DNA from: Bacteroidales bacterium
Lineage (GTDB): Bacteria > Bacteroidota > Bacteroidia > Bacteroidales > DYOH01
Direction: 5' to 3'
Assembly (NCBI GenBank): GCA_030632545.1
Contig: DAOVUO010000129.1
Span: 1 to 6,962 of the forward strand
Length of the DNA: 6,962 bases
In this document: in pieces, positions 1 through 6,315 of the stretch
Numbering within the stretch: position 1 is the first letter of the stretch
Layout of the letters: the number at the start of each line of letters is the position of its first letter
Made by a program: the position numbers and the translations under genes
The notes under the pieces: generated by a model
Seen by the model: only the letters and a program-made list of their open reading frames with translations
Databases searched by the model: none
What the model was told of the DNA's origin: nothing

Positions 1-660
1 AGACAAGCCAAGAATAACCTTGTCGTTGCTTAGTTTAAGTTTTAATTCAGATACTGTAGTTTCAACAAACGAAGCAGGAGTCCAATTTGCTTTACATCCA
101 CAAATATCAAGCACATAGTTTTTTAGTATTGCTTGTCCTTCTTCTGTATGATATACTTCTGGATGAAATTGAATGCCATAGGTAGTTTCATCATTTATTT
201 TAAATGCACCAACTTTTACATCTTTAGTACTTGCTATAATTTCGTAATTATCAGGTGTTTTAGCAATTGTATCGCCGTGAGACATCCAAACCTGAGTGTT
301 TAACTGAACAGATTTAAATAATTCACTCTCATTACTAATGAATTGCAAATTTGCTCTTCCATATTCTCTATTATCAGAAGGAAGTACTTCGCCGCCAAAG
401 TTATGCGCTAAATGCTGAGCACCGTAACAAATGCCTAGTAATGGCTTAATTCCTTTAATATTATTTAATTCAGGAATTGGTGCTTTTTCGTCTCTAACCG
501 AATATGGGCTACCCGACAAAATTACGCCTTTAATACTATCATCTAACTCAAAATTGTTGTATGGGTGTATTTCACAATACACATTTAGCTCACGAATTTT
601 ACGTGCTATAAGTTGAGTGTATTGTGAACCAAAATCGAGAATTAATATTCTATCCTGCAT
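1..660 (-). CDS. guaA: GMP synthase (glutamine-hydrolysing), N-terminal part, runs off the left edge
   Basis: GuaA converts XMP to GMP using ATP and the amide nitrogen of glutamine, the last step of guanine nucleotide synthesis in the cytoplasm. The 220 codons present cover the class I glutamine amidotransferase domain and the start of the ATP pyrophosphatase domain. Visible landmarks are ILDFGSQYTQLIARKIRE (residues 5-24 region), LSGSPYSV (48-55), the nucleophile Cys78 in GICYGAQ, WMSHGD (125-130), and His166/Glu168 of the catalytic triad in FHPEVYHT (165-172). The window edge falls in VILGLS, exactly where the PP-loop SGGVDS motif should begin, so about 290 residues of a usual ~510 are missing. 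The start Met is at 658-660, and the preceding FAH-family gene stops only 6 bp upstream, so the two are probably co-transcribed. The HPEVYHT motif and the PP-loop approach separate it from other class I amidotransferases. Confidence 0.96.
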   Translation of the reverse strand, partial: MQDRILILDFGSQYTQLIARKIRELNVYCEIHPYNNFELDDSIKGVILSGSPYSVRDEKAPIPELNNIKGIKPLLGICYGAQHLAHNFGGEVLPSDNREYGRANLQFISNESELFKSVQLNTQVWMSHGDTIAKTPDNYEIIASTKDVKVGAFKINDETTYGIQFHPEVYHTEEGQAILKNYVLDICGCKANWTPASFVETTVSELKLKLSNDKVILGLS

Positions 661-666
661 TTTTCT

Positions 667-1278
667 TTATTTCACATCAATTTCTAAAAGAACTTTATCC
701 TCGATTTTTGCAATCATTTTGTCGCCAATTTTTATTGGACCAACGCCAACTGGTGTTCCTGTGAAAATTAAATCACCAATTTTTAGAGTGTAAAACTGTG
801 ATAGATAGGAAATAATATAATCTATATCAAAAATCATATCAGCAGTATTGCCTTTCTGAACAGTTTTTCCATTAATATCCAGACTGAAATTAATATTTTT
901 AATATCAGAGAATTCGGATTTAGGTAAAAAATCACCTAATGGGGCTGAACCATCAAACGCCTTGGCAATTTCCCATGGCAATCCTTTCTTTTTAGCAATA
1001 TTTTGTAAATCTCTAGCCGTAAAGTCTATTCCAATTCCAATTTCTTCGTAATAACGATTAGCAAATTGAGTTTCAATATTTTTTCCTAAACGATTTATTT
1101 TTACCACTATTTCGGTTTCATAATGAATATCCTTAGAAAAATTAGGATAATAAAATGCTTTTCCATTTTGTAGGATTGCATTTTCTGCTTTACCAAAAAA
1201 TACTGGTGTTGCAGGAACTGGATTGTTTAGTTCTTTGGCATGGTCAATGTAATTTCTGCCAATACATAGAATTTTCAT
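667..1278 (-). CDS. FAHD1-like fumarylacetoacetate hydrolase family protein (acylpyruvase / oxaloacetate decarboxylase type)
   Basis: This 203-residue cytoplasmic enzyme is a single FAA_hydrolase domain of the short FAHD1/YcgM class, which cleaves C-C bonds of acylpyruvates or decarboxylates oxaloacetate using Mg2+ or Mn2+. It starts directly with GRNYIDHAKEL (7-17), whose His13 and Glu16 match the catalytic lid pair of FAHD1. The metal ligands are Glu54 and Glu56 (HYETEIVV) and Asp85 (GIGIDFTARDLQ). KKKGLPWEIAKAFDGSAP (96-113) supplies the conserved Lys106. TGTPVGVGP (173-181) is the family signature near the end. Length is typical and no key residue is missing. It sits 23 bp after the exonuclease and 6 bp before guaA, in the same direction, probably as an operon; neither neighbour indicates a substrate. 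The exact substrate (acylpyruvate, oxaloacetate or fumarylpyruvate) cannot be decided from sequence. Confidence 0.92.
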   Translation of the reverse strand: MKILCIGRNYIDHAKELNNPVPATPVFFGKAENAILQNGKAFYYPNFSKDIHYETEIVVKINRLGKNIETQFANRYYEEIGIGIDFTARDLQNIAKKKGLPWEIAKAFDGSAPLGDFLPKSEFSDIKNINFSLDINGKTVQKGNTADMIFDIDYIISYLSQFYTLKIGDLIFTGTPVGVGPIKIGDKMIAKIEDKVLLEIDVK

Positions 1279-1301
1279 ATTTTATTAACTTTTAGCTTTT
1301 T

Positions 1302-2078
1302 TTATTTTACATTGCCAAAACTTGTTCTAAGTTTTATGGCAGTAAGTACTTTTTTTGTATATAATGGGAAATCATTATTTACTATCCATGAGTAATATCC
1401 AGGTTCATCGTTTAATACGTCAACCACTTTTTTACCTTTATGTTTTCCAAAGTTAAAAAGTTCATTTCCCTTGCTGTCAAATATTAATCTACCAGCAAAA
1501 TCCACAAATTTATTTTGTGTAGTAAAAGCAGAAAGTTTATCAATTTTAGATGGTAAATCTTTATACATTTCAAGTTGCGCCTGTAATACTTCCCAGGTTG
1601 CTTTAATGTCGGCTTCGGCAGAGTGTGCGTTTTCAAGCTTTTTATTGCAATAGAACTCATAAGCTGCTGCTAGTGTACGCTGTTCCTTTTTAAAAAACAC
1701 AACTTGAACGTCTATAAATTTGCTTTTTTTAATATCATAATCTGTATCGGCTCTTAGTAATTCTTCAGCTAATAGTGGAATGTCAAACTTATTTGAGTTA
1801 TAACCACCAACATCTGAGCCTTTAAAAACTTCAACAATTTCCTTTACAATATCTTTAAAGCTTTGTTTATCTGCGACATCAGCATCGGAAAATCCATGTA
1901 TTTTTGAAGCTTGAGGATTAATTGGAATTCCTGGATTCACCACCCAAGTTTTTGTCCTCTCATTTCCATCAGGGAATACTTTTAGTGTGGAAATTTCAAC
2001 AATTCTATCTTTAGCTACATCTAATCCTGTTGATTCTATATCAAAAAAAACGATTGGTTTTGTTAATTCAAGCTTCAT
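1302..2078 (-). CDS. DEDDh-family 3'-5' exonuclease with ExoX-like C-terminal domain
   Basis: The protein (258 aa) should remove nucleotides from DNA or RNA 3' ends. Residues 8-165 form an RNase T/DnaQ-type exonuclease fold: Asp13 and Glu15 in FFDIESTGLD, the second-motif Asp99 in GYNSNKFDIPLL (92-103), and His152/Asp157 in HSAEADIKAT (152-161) complete the DEDDh active site. IHGFSDADV (60-68) is the usual inter-motif element. After a linker, residues about 207-240 (LFNFGKHKGKKVVDVLNDE, then GYYSWIV) match the small C-terminal domain found after exodeoxyribonuclease X-like nucleases, which I infer helps bind substrate. It is far too short for a DNA polymerase III alpha subunit, and the C-terminal domain argues against a dedicated epsilon subunit, so a repair or single-strand exonuclease is more likely. 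It is the first gene of a minus-strand cluster with the FAH-family gene and guaA, with its own -7 box upstream. Confidence 0.9.
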   Translation of the reverse strand: MKLELTKPIVFFDIESTGLDVAKDRIVEISTLKVFPDGNERTKTWVVNPGIPINPQASKIHGFSDADVADKQSFKDIVKEIVEVFKGSDVGGYNSNKFDIPLLAEELLRADTDYDIKKSKFIDVQVVFFKKEQRTLAAAYEFYCNKKLENAHSAEADIKATWEVLQAQLEMYKDLPSKIDKLSAFTTQNKFVDFAGRLIFDSKGNELFNFGKHKGKKVVDVLNDEPGYYSWIVNNDFPLYTKKVLTAIKLRTSFGNVK

Positions 2079-2101
2079 TATAATATATTTGACGTGAGCT
2101 A

Positions 2102-2109
2102 CAAAACTA
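2102..2109 (-). promoter_or_regulatory. candidate Bacteroidetes -7 box for the exonuclease-FAH-guaA cluster
   Basis: On the minus strand this reads TAGTTTTG, an exact match to the Bacteroidetes TAnnTTTG element. It lies 23 nt upstream of the exonuclease start codon and downstream of the terminator of the preceding gene, which is where a new promoter is needed. I see no clear TTG -33 element at the usual spacing, and matches this short are frequent in AT-rich DNA, so the call rests on position plus the -7 box alone. Confidence 0.45.
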
Positions 2110-2152
2110 TGACTTTTTTACCATTTTTATGCTATTTATGTAAACTTGGTAC

Positions 2153-2185
2153 AAAAAAAAGGGACTTTAAATGAATAAAGCCCCT
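2153..2185 (-). terminator. intrinsic terminator after the DUF2807 gene
   Basis: On the minus strand, AGGGGCTTTA (2176-2185) pairs with TAAAGTCCCT (2160-2169) around a 6-nt loop. This gives a 10-bp stem with one G-U wobble, and a run of T follows through 2153. The stem starts 25 bp past the TAG of the DUF2807 gene. The poly-T tract is on the minus-strand 3' side only, so it terminates transcription from the right and separates that gene from the exonuclease cluster. Confidence 0.85.
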
Positions 2186-2209
2186 AAAACAAACTATACT
2201 TAACTTAAT

Positions 2210-2899
2210 CTACTCATCCGCATTTTCTAAAACACCCAATAAGGAAATATTTGAGTTTACATTTTGTGGGTTTCCATAATATTTTACAATTCCAATACCG
2301 CTAATACTTGCTTTTAAACTTTGCTTGGCGAAAACATTAGCGTTACCAGCCCCAGATATTTCAATATTAAAATCGTTTGTTATAAAATCTATTGCATCTA
2401 ATGATCCAGCCCCAGATATCTCAATATTTGCTTTTTGTGCATTTCCTTCTATTTCAACAGAGCTAGCACCATTAAGGTACATGTTTAAAGATTGACAATT
2501 TATATTCCATTCCATTTTTGATGCACCATTTATTTCAACATCAAATTCTTGAAGATTCCATGTATTTTCGCACTCTAAATCAACGGCACCATTAATCTCA
2601 AGATTAATTAGTTTTGGACTTGAAATCCATAAAGTGATGTCATCCAAATCTATATTCTTGTTTTCTTTAAATGAAATAATAAGCTTATTTCCATTTTGCT
2701 TTACTTCAATGTACTCAAAATCATCTTCGTCAGCTTCAATTTTTAGTGAATACGAGCTGCTTTGTTTCAAAAACACTTTGTATGCACCGCTAATTTCAAT
2801 ATCATCAAAAGTTTTAAGTTCATAATTTTTTTCTTCTTGGGCTATACTTGCATTTGTTATTAACAACGATAAAGCAAATATTAGTAATAGGTTTTTCAT
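2210..2899 (-). CDS. secreted DUF2807 / GIN-domain protein (putative auto-transporter adhesin head domain family)
   Basis: This 229-residue protein starts with a signal peptide: Lys2, a hydrophobic core at 4-15, and a likely signal peptidase I cut after ASIA (17-20), leaving Gln21. The mature part is a DUF2807/GIN domain. It opens with FDDIEISGAYKVFLKQ (31-46), followed by a run of strands each turning on an N/S-G-A motif: EINGA (101), EINGA (122), YLNGA (141), EISGAG (160), EISGAG (180) and SISGIG (198). These recur about every 20 residues and point to a beta-helix or stacked-sheet fold. VKYYGNP (205-211) is the family's usual closing motif. No lipobox and no C-terminal sorting domain are visible, so it is probably periplasmic or surface-associated. 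The molecular function of the family is not established; the adhesin label is a database name. It appears monocistronic, with a terminator downstream, and is divergent from the two-component operon, with which it shares a 196-bp control region. Confidence 0.88.
   Translation of the reverse strand: MKNLLLIFALSLLITNASIAQEEKNYELKTFDDIEISGAYKVFLKQSSSYSLKIEADEDDFEYIEVKQNGNKLIISFKENKNIDLDDITLWISSPKLINLEINGAVDLECENTWNLQEFDVEINGASKMEWNINCQSLNMYLNGASSVEIEGNAQKANIEISGAGSLDAIDFITNDFNIEISGAGNANVFAKQSLKASISGIGIVKYYGNPQNVNSNISLLGVLENADE
2346..2428 (-). repeat. internal 23-nt direct repeat in the GIN-domain gene (2346-2368 and 2406-2428)
   Basis: Two 23-nt copies differ at one base and lie exactly 60 nt apart. 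Both encode the strand-turn segment NIEISGAG (residues 158-165 and 178-185). The near-identity at DNA level suggests a recent 60-nt (20-residue) duplication of one rung of the beta-repeat, or gene conversion between rungs. The other rungs of the same fold have diverged in sequence. Confidence 0.75.
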
Positions 2900-3010
2900 G
2901 ATTTTAATATTTATATTTTAACTTAATTTTACATTTACTATGCCGAAAATCATAAAAGTCACTAATTTAGTATTTTGTGGTTGTAGTGAGGAGCTTGAAT
3001 ATGACCAGTA

Positions 3011-3040
3011 TTGAACAGATGTGTCCAAAAAATGAACACA
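3011..3040. promoter_or_regulatory. candidate operator: three alternating half-sites between the GIN gene and the response regulator
   Basis: TTGAACA (3011-3017), TGTCCAA (3022-3028) and ATGAACA (3032-3038) form two overlapping imperfect inverted repeats with centres 10-11 bp apart, about one helical turn. The outer arms also give TGTGTCC (3020-3026) against GAACACA (3034-3040), 6 of 7 bases paired. The array lies 56-85 bp upstream of the response regulator start, in a divergent intergenic region. I infer a binding site for a dimeric regulator, most simply autoregulation by the adjacent NtrC-type protein; nothing in the sequence proves it. Confidence 0.4.
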
Positions 3041-3068
3041 ATTATTAAGAAATACACAAAGAATTTAC

Positions 3069-3076
3069 TAACTTTA
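3069..3076 (+). promoter_or_regulatory. weak candidate -7 box for the two-component operon
   Basis: TAACTTTA is one base from the TAnnTTTG consensus and lies 19 nt before the regulator's start codon, giving a short leader. No convincing TTG -33 element is seen at the usual distance. On the opposite strand the adjacent 3077-3084 reads TAGCTTTG, an exact -7 match pointing toward the GIN-domain gene, but that would leave a leader of about 170 nt. The rest of the 2900-3095 spacer is AT-rich with no stable hairpin. Confidence 0.3.
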
Positions 3077-3095
3077 CAAAGCTAAATTTATAAAA

Positions 3096-4475
3096 ATGTC
3101 AAAAAAGAAATTAGGAAAAATTCTTGCCGTAGATGATAATACTGATGTATTATTTGCGATTAAGCTTTTACTTAAAACGCAAGTTGAAAAAATTGATACT
3201 ATAAGTAATCCGAATGAAACCATTGATCGTTTAAAAGAAGAGGATTATGATGTAGTATTATTAGACATGAATTTTACTCAAGATGCTTCCAGTGGACAGG
3301 AGGGTTTTTTTTGGTTAAGTAAAATTCTTGAATTCGACCCATCGGCAATAGTCATTTTTATAACAGCATATTCTGATGTTAATAATGCAGTTAAAGCTAT
3401 AAAAGATGGTGCTTCTGATTTTATTATCAAACCTTGGCAAAACGAAAAACTTATTGCAACAGTTATGTCTGGAATTAAGTTACATCGTTCAAGAATAGAA
3501 ATAAATAATTTAAAGCAAAAGCAAACTGGTTTAGCCAATATAATTAATCAACCATTCGAGGATTTTATAGGTGTTTCGCCTTCAATGCAAAAAGTTTTTG
3601 ATACTATAAAAAAAGTGGCAAAAACAGATGCGTCTATTTTAATTTTGGGCGAAAATGGTACTGGAAAAGAGCTTGTGGCAAGAGCGTTACATAAAGAGTC
3701 TTTGCGAAATAATGAGATTTTTGTAAATGTAGATTTAGGTGCAATAACAGAAACTTTGTTTGAAAGTGAACTTTTTGGACATGTAAAAGGTGCTTTTACT
3801 GATGCAAGAAACGAGCGTATTGGGCGTTTCGAATTGGCCTCTGGTGGTACATTATTTCTTGATGAAATAGGAAATATTAGTCTGCCAGCTCAAGCAAAAC
3901 TTTTGACAGTTTTAGAGCGTCGTGAAATTACTAAAGTGGGGGCAAATAAACTTATTCCTATAGATATTCGTTTGATAAGTGCGACAAATGGAAATTTATC
4001 TGAGATGATTGACGAACAGTCGTTTAGAGAAGATTTGTTGTACCGCCTAAATACGGTAGAAATTCATTTACCGCCTTTAAGAGACAGAGGAGAGGATATT
4101 GCTATATTAGCAAACCATTTTTTGGCAAAATTTGCTAAAAAATACAATAAACGAATTAGGGATTTAAGTGCTACTACTGTAAAACGATTACAAGCATACA
4201 ATTGGCCTGGAAATGTGCGAGAGCTTCGTCATACTATGGAAAGAGCTGTAATTTTGGCTGAATCTTCAGTGTTGCAACCGTCAGATTTTCAGTTGAATAG
4301 CAATAAAAGGGCAGTTGATGAATTAGAATTGGAAAACTATGATTTAGAGCATGTTGAAAAAGCTATAATTGATAAAGTTTTAAAAAAACACTCTGGAAAT
4401 ATTTCGATGGCTGCTAAAGAATTAGGTTTAACTAGAACATCTCTTTATAGAAGATTAGAAAAACATGGGCTTTAA
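3096..4475 (+). CDS. NtrC-family sigma-54-dependent response regulator (receiver + AAA+ + Fis-type HTH)
   Basis: This 459-residue cytoplasmic activator has three domains in standard order. The receiver (about 6-125) carries the acidic pair Asp13/Asp14, the phosphoacceptor Asp57 in VVLLDMNF, Thr90 and Lys112 (FIIKPW). The AAA+ sigma-54 activation domain (about 156-390) has Walker A GENGTGKE (185-192), the sigma-54 contact loop written GAFTDA (232-237), Walker B GGTLFLDEIGN (250-260), the FREDLLYRLN arginine-finger region (310-319) and NWPGNVRELRH (369-379). A Fis-type helix-turn-helix occupies about 415-459 (SGNISMAAKELGLTRTSLYRR). All catalytic positions are present; the only departure from textbook is Asp for Gly at position 5 of GAFTGA. 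Its stop overlaps the kinase start by 11 nt, so the kinase is very likely its cognate partner. DNA targets cannot be read from this window; I saw no -24/-12 promoter here. Confidence 0.95.
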   Translation: MSKKKLGKILAVDDNTDVLFAIKLLLKTQVEKIDTISNPNETIDRLKEEDYDVVLLDMNFTQDASSGQEGFFWLSKILEFDPSAIVIFITAYSDVNNAVKAIKDGASDFIIKPWQNEKLIATVMSGIKLHRSRIEINNLKQKQTGLANIINQPFEDFIGVSPSMQKVFDTIKKVAKTDASILILGENGTGKELVARALHKESLRNNEIFVNVDLGAITETLFESELFGHVKGAFTDARNERIGRFELASGGTLFLDEIGNISLPAQAKLLTVLERREITKVGANKLIPIDIRLISATNGNLSEMIDEQSFREDLLYRLNTVEIHLPPLRDRGEDIAILANHFLAKFAKKYNKRIRDLSATTVKRLQAYNWPGNVRELRHTMERAVILAESSVLQPSDFQLNSNKRAVDELELENYDLEHVEKAIIDKVLKKHSGNISMAAKELGLTRTSLYRRLEKHGL

Positions 4476-5820
4476 AAATTATACTGTAAAAATATTTTTA
4501 TTAAGTTTAGCAATTATATTATTCTCGCTTTTAGGAGCGTATAGTATTATATCATATTGGTGGATAAGTTCTGTATTTTTCTATTTTTTAGTTTTAATTT
4601 CAGCTTGGCAGATTACTTATTTTTCGAAAAATACAACTAGAAAACTTACCGAATTTTTTAATGCACTTAGGTTCGAAGATTATAATGTAAGTACTAGCGA
4701 CGAATTTAATAATAAAGAATATAATGAGTTAAATAAAGCATTATCACAAATTTCTGCAAATTTCAGAAAAATTAATATTGAGCGAGAGAAGAATTTATTT
4801 TATTTGCAAAACATTGTTGAGCATATTGATATTGGTATATTAGCTTTTAATTTAGAAGGGAAGATAGTACTTATAAATAAAGCATTAATGACAACTTTCG
4901 GTATTAAAAGTATCGAAGATGTTTCGGGTTTTGAAGTTATTAATTCGGAATTATATTCAACTTTTGAAAACATTAATCCATTTGAAAGAAGATTGCTTAA
5001 TTTTTTTTATAAGGAAAATAATTACAAACTAGCTCTTTATGCTACTCGCTTTAGTTTTAAAGATGATATAGTTAAATTAATCTCAATAAAAAATATTCGA
5101 ACAGAATTAGAAAGGCAAGAGCTGGATTCATGGCAGAAGTTGATAAGTGTACTTACTCACGAAATAATGAATTCCATTGCCCCAATTTCTTCATTATCGC
5201 AAACTTTAAATTTCATGCTTTCCGATGCAGAAGTTAGTGAAGATGAAGATGTTGTTAAGTTGGACAAAGAAGTTTTTACTGACACAAAAGAAGCACTTAA
5301 TACTATACATAATCGTAGTGATGGCTTGATTCATTTTGTGCAGACATATAGAAATATCACAAAAATACCAAAGCCAGTATTTGAATTATTTAAGATTTCG
5401 GAATTGTTTAAAAATGTATATAGTATTTTTAAGCAAGATATTGAGGCAAATAAAATTGAATTTGTGCAAGTAATTAATCCTAGTGATTTGGCTCTTTCTG
5501 CTGATTTAAAATTAATTGAGCAAGTATTAATTAATATTGTAAAAAATGCAATTCAATCCATAAAATCTTTGGATTACTCTAAAATAAATCTTACCGCAAA
5601 TATAAATACTTTAGGAAATGTAGAGTTGCAAATAGATGATAATGGGCCAGGTATTTTACCCGATGTACTTGATAAAATATTTATACCATTTTTTTCAACA
5701 AAAACAGATGGTTCTGGGATTGGTCTTAGTTTGTCTCGACAAATTATTAATAATCATGGTGGTTCACTTTCGGCTTTTTCAGAACCTAATGTAAAAACTG
5801 TATTTAAAATTACAATTTAG
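4465..5820 (+). CDS. NtrY-like membrane sensor histidine kinase
   Basis: This 451-residue kinase should autophosphorylate and pass the phosphate to Asp57 of the preceding regulator. Two hydrophobic segments (about 8-30 and 34-52) form a membrane hairpin with only a few residues between them, so there is essentially no extracytoplasmic sensor. A helical segment (about 55-105) leads to a PAS-like region (about 107-215, including IDIGILAFNLEGKIVLINKA). The dimerisation/phosphoacceptor helix carries His232 in LTHEIMNSIAPI (230-241). The ATPase domain has the N box around Asn361 (LINIVKNAIQS), G1 DDNGPGI (391-397), F box FIPFFSTK (406-413) and G2 GSGIGLSLS (416-424). Translation is probably coupled to the regulator, since the ATG lies inside the last codons of that gene. 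Sensing is likely intramembrane or cytoplasmic through the PAS region; the signal is unknown. Kinases of this short two-helix NtrY-like layout are frequent in Bacteroidetes beside NtrC-type regulators. Confidence 0.93.
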   Translation: MGFKNYTVKIFLLSLAIILFSLLGAYSIISYWWISSVFFYFLVLISAWQITYFSKNTTRKLTEFFNALRFEDYNVSTSDEFNNKEYNELNKALSQISANFRKINIEREKNLFYLQNIVEHIDIGILAFNLEGKIVLINKALMTTFGIKSIEDVSGFEVINSELYSTFENINPFERRLLNFFYKENNYKLALYATRFSFKDDIVKLISIKNIRTELERQELDSWQKLISVLTHEIMNSIAPISSLSQTLNFMLSDAEVSEDEDVVKLDKEVFTDTKEALNTIHNRSDGLIHFVQTYRNITKIPKPVFELFKISELFKNVYSIFKQDIEANKIEFVQVINPSDLALSADLKLIEQVLINIVKNAIQSIKSLDYSKINLTANINTLGNVELQIDDNGPGILPDVLDKIFIPFFSTKTDGSGIGLSLSRQIINNHGGSLSAFSEPNVKTVFKITI

Positions 5821-5845
5821 TTATTAATGTTTTAAGTTTTATACA

Positions 5846-6223
5846 ATGAAAAAAATTATTAACACAAGCAAAGCACCTAAAGCTCTTGGGCCATATAGTC
5901 AAGGAGTTGAAGTTAAAGGAACGCTTTATATTTCAGGCCAAGTGCCAATAAATCCAGAAACTGGTAAAATGGTTGAAGGTGGTATTAAAGAGCAAACTGA
6001 ACAGTCTTTGAAAAATATTGGTGCTATTCTGGAAGAAGCAGGCTATACATTTGATGATGTGGTAAAATCTACTGTGTTATTGAGCAATATGGATAATTTT
6101 GCTGTAATGAACGAAGTTTATGCTTCTTTTTATACTGAAAAACAGCCTGCTAGAGCTGCGTTTGCAGTAAAAACACTTCCAGTAAATGCTCTTGTTGAAA
6201 TTGAAACAATTGCAGTGAGATAG
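5846..6223 (+). CDS. ridA: RidA family reactive intermediate/imine deaminase
   Basis: RidA hydrolyses reactive enamine/imine intermediates such as 2-aminoacrylate released by PLP-dependent dehydratases, protecting PLP enzymes; it acts in the cytoplasm as a trimer. The 125-residue product is full length for the family. It shows the N-terminal APKALGPYSQGV (10-21, Tyr17), LYISGQVPINPETG (27-40, Ser30), and the C-terminal substrate-binding Arg103 in QPARAAF with Glu118 in LVEIETIAV, equivalent to Arg105 and Glu120 of the E. coli protein. The E. coli active-site Cys107 position is Ala here, a common variation. Retention of the arginine favours a true RidA over the arginine-lacking Rid subfamilies. 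It starts 25 bp after the kinase, with no terminator between, so it may be read through from the two-component operon. TAAGTTTT at 5833-5840 is only a weak candidate for its own -7 box. Confidence 0.93.
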   Translation: MKKIINTSKAPKALGPYSQGVEVKGTLYISGQVPINPETGKMVEGGIKEQTEQSLKNIGAILEEAGYTFDDVVKSTVLLSNMDNFAVMNEVYASFYTEKQPARAAFAVKTLPVNALVEIETIAVR

Positions 6224-6256
6224 AAAAAAATAGTAAAATTGACTAAAACAGGCAGC

Positions 6257-6295
6257 TTGGCTTCTTTATATCAGATATTTTTTGTAATATTACAA
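6257..6295 (+). promoter_or_regulatory. candidate promoter with overlapping palindromic operator upstream of the EACC1-like gene
   Basis: TTG (6257-6259) is followed after 16 bp by TATTTTTTG (6276-6284), a Bacteroidetes-like -33/-7 pair whose -7 box is one base longer than TAnnTTTG. A perfect 14-bp palindrome TTGTAATATTACAA (6282-6295) overlaps the end of the -7 box and covers the expected transcription start. A second short palindrome ATATC-A-GATAT (6268-6278) lies in the spacer. The arrangement would suit repression by a dimeric regulator. AT-rich palindromes also arise by chance, so this is a suggestion. Confidence 0.4.
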
Positions 6296-6315
6296 TCTAA
6301 AGCTATAAATTACCC

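Noticed and set aside
431..616. Plus-strand open frame of 61 codons opposite guaA.
   Set aside because: It is antisense to the conserved amidotransferase domain and shows no family motif; likewise the plus-strand frames at 1471-1653 and 2634-2825 and the minus-strand frame at 3278-3538 only shadow real genes.
2961..2971. Short palindrome ACTAA-T-TTAGT in the divergent spacer.
   Set aside because: Only 5-bp arms in AT-rich DNA; no promoter element overlaps it.
3020..3040. TGTGTCC...GAACACA taken as a terminal inverted repeat of an insertion-sequence remnant.
   Set aside because: No partner repeat, target-site duplication or transposase fragment is present nearby; an operator is the simpler explanation.
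3001..3048. A 15-codon ORF (begins MTSIEQM) preceded by AGGAG at 2989-2993 with ideal spacing, upstream of the response regulator.
   Set aside because: The real genes here lack Shine-Dalgarno sequences, the ORF has no recognisable leader-peptide or regulatory codon pattern, and it overlaps the half-site array; most likely chance, though orthologous spacers could be compared.
2900..3095. A sigma-54 (-24/-12) promoter upstream of the NtrC-type regulator.
   Set aside because: No TGGCAC-N5-TTGC-like sequence is found; the nearest, around 2978-2997 (TGGTTG...CTTG), fails in spacing and conserved bases.
6224..6256. Intrinsic terminator after ridA.
   Set aside because: No stable stem followed by a T-run is seen; transcription could read through to the EACC1-like gene, so independence of that gene rests on the promoter candidate only.
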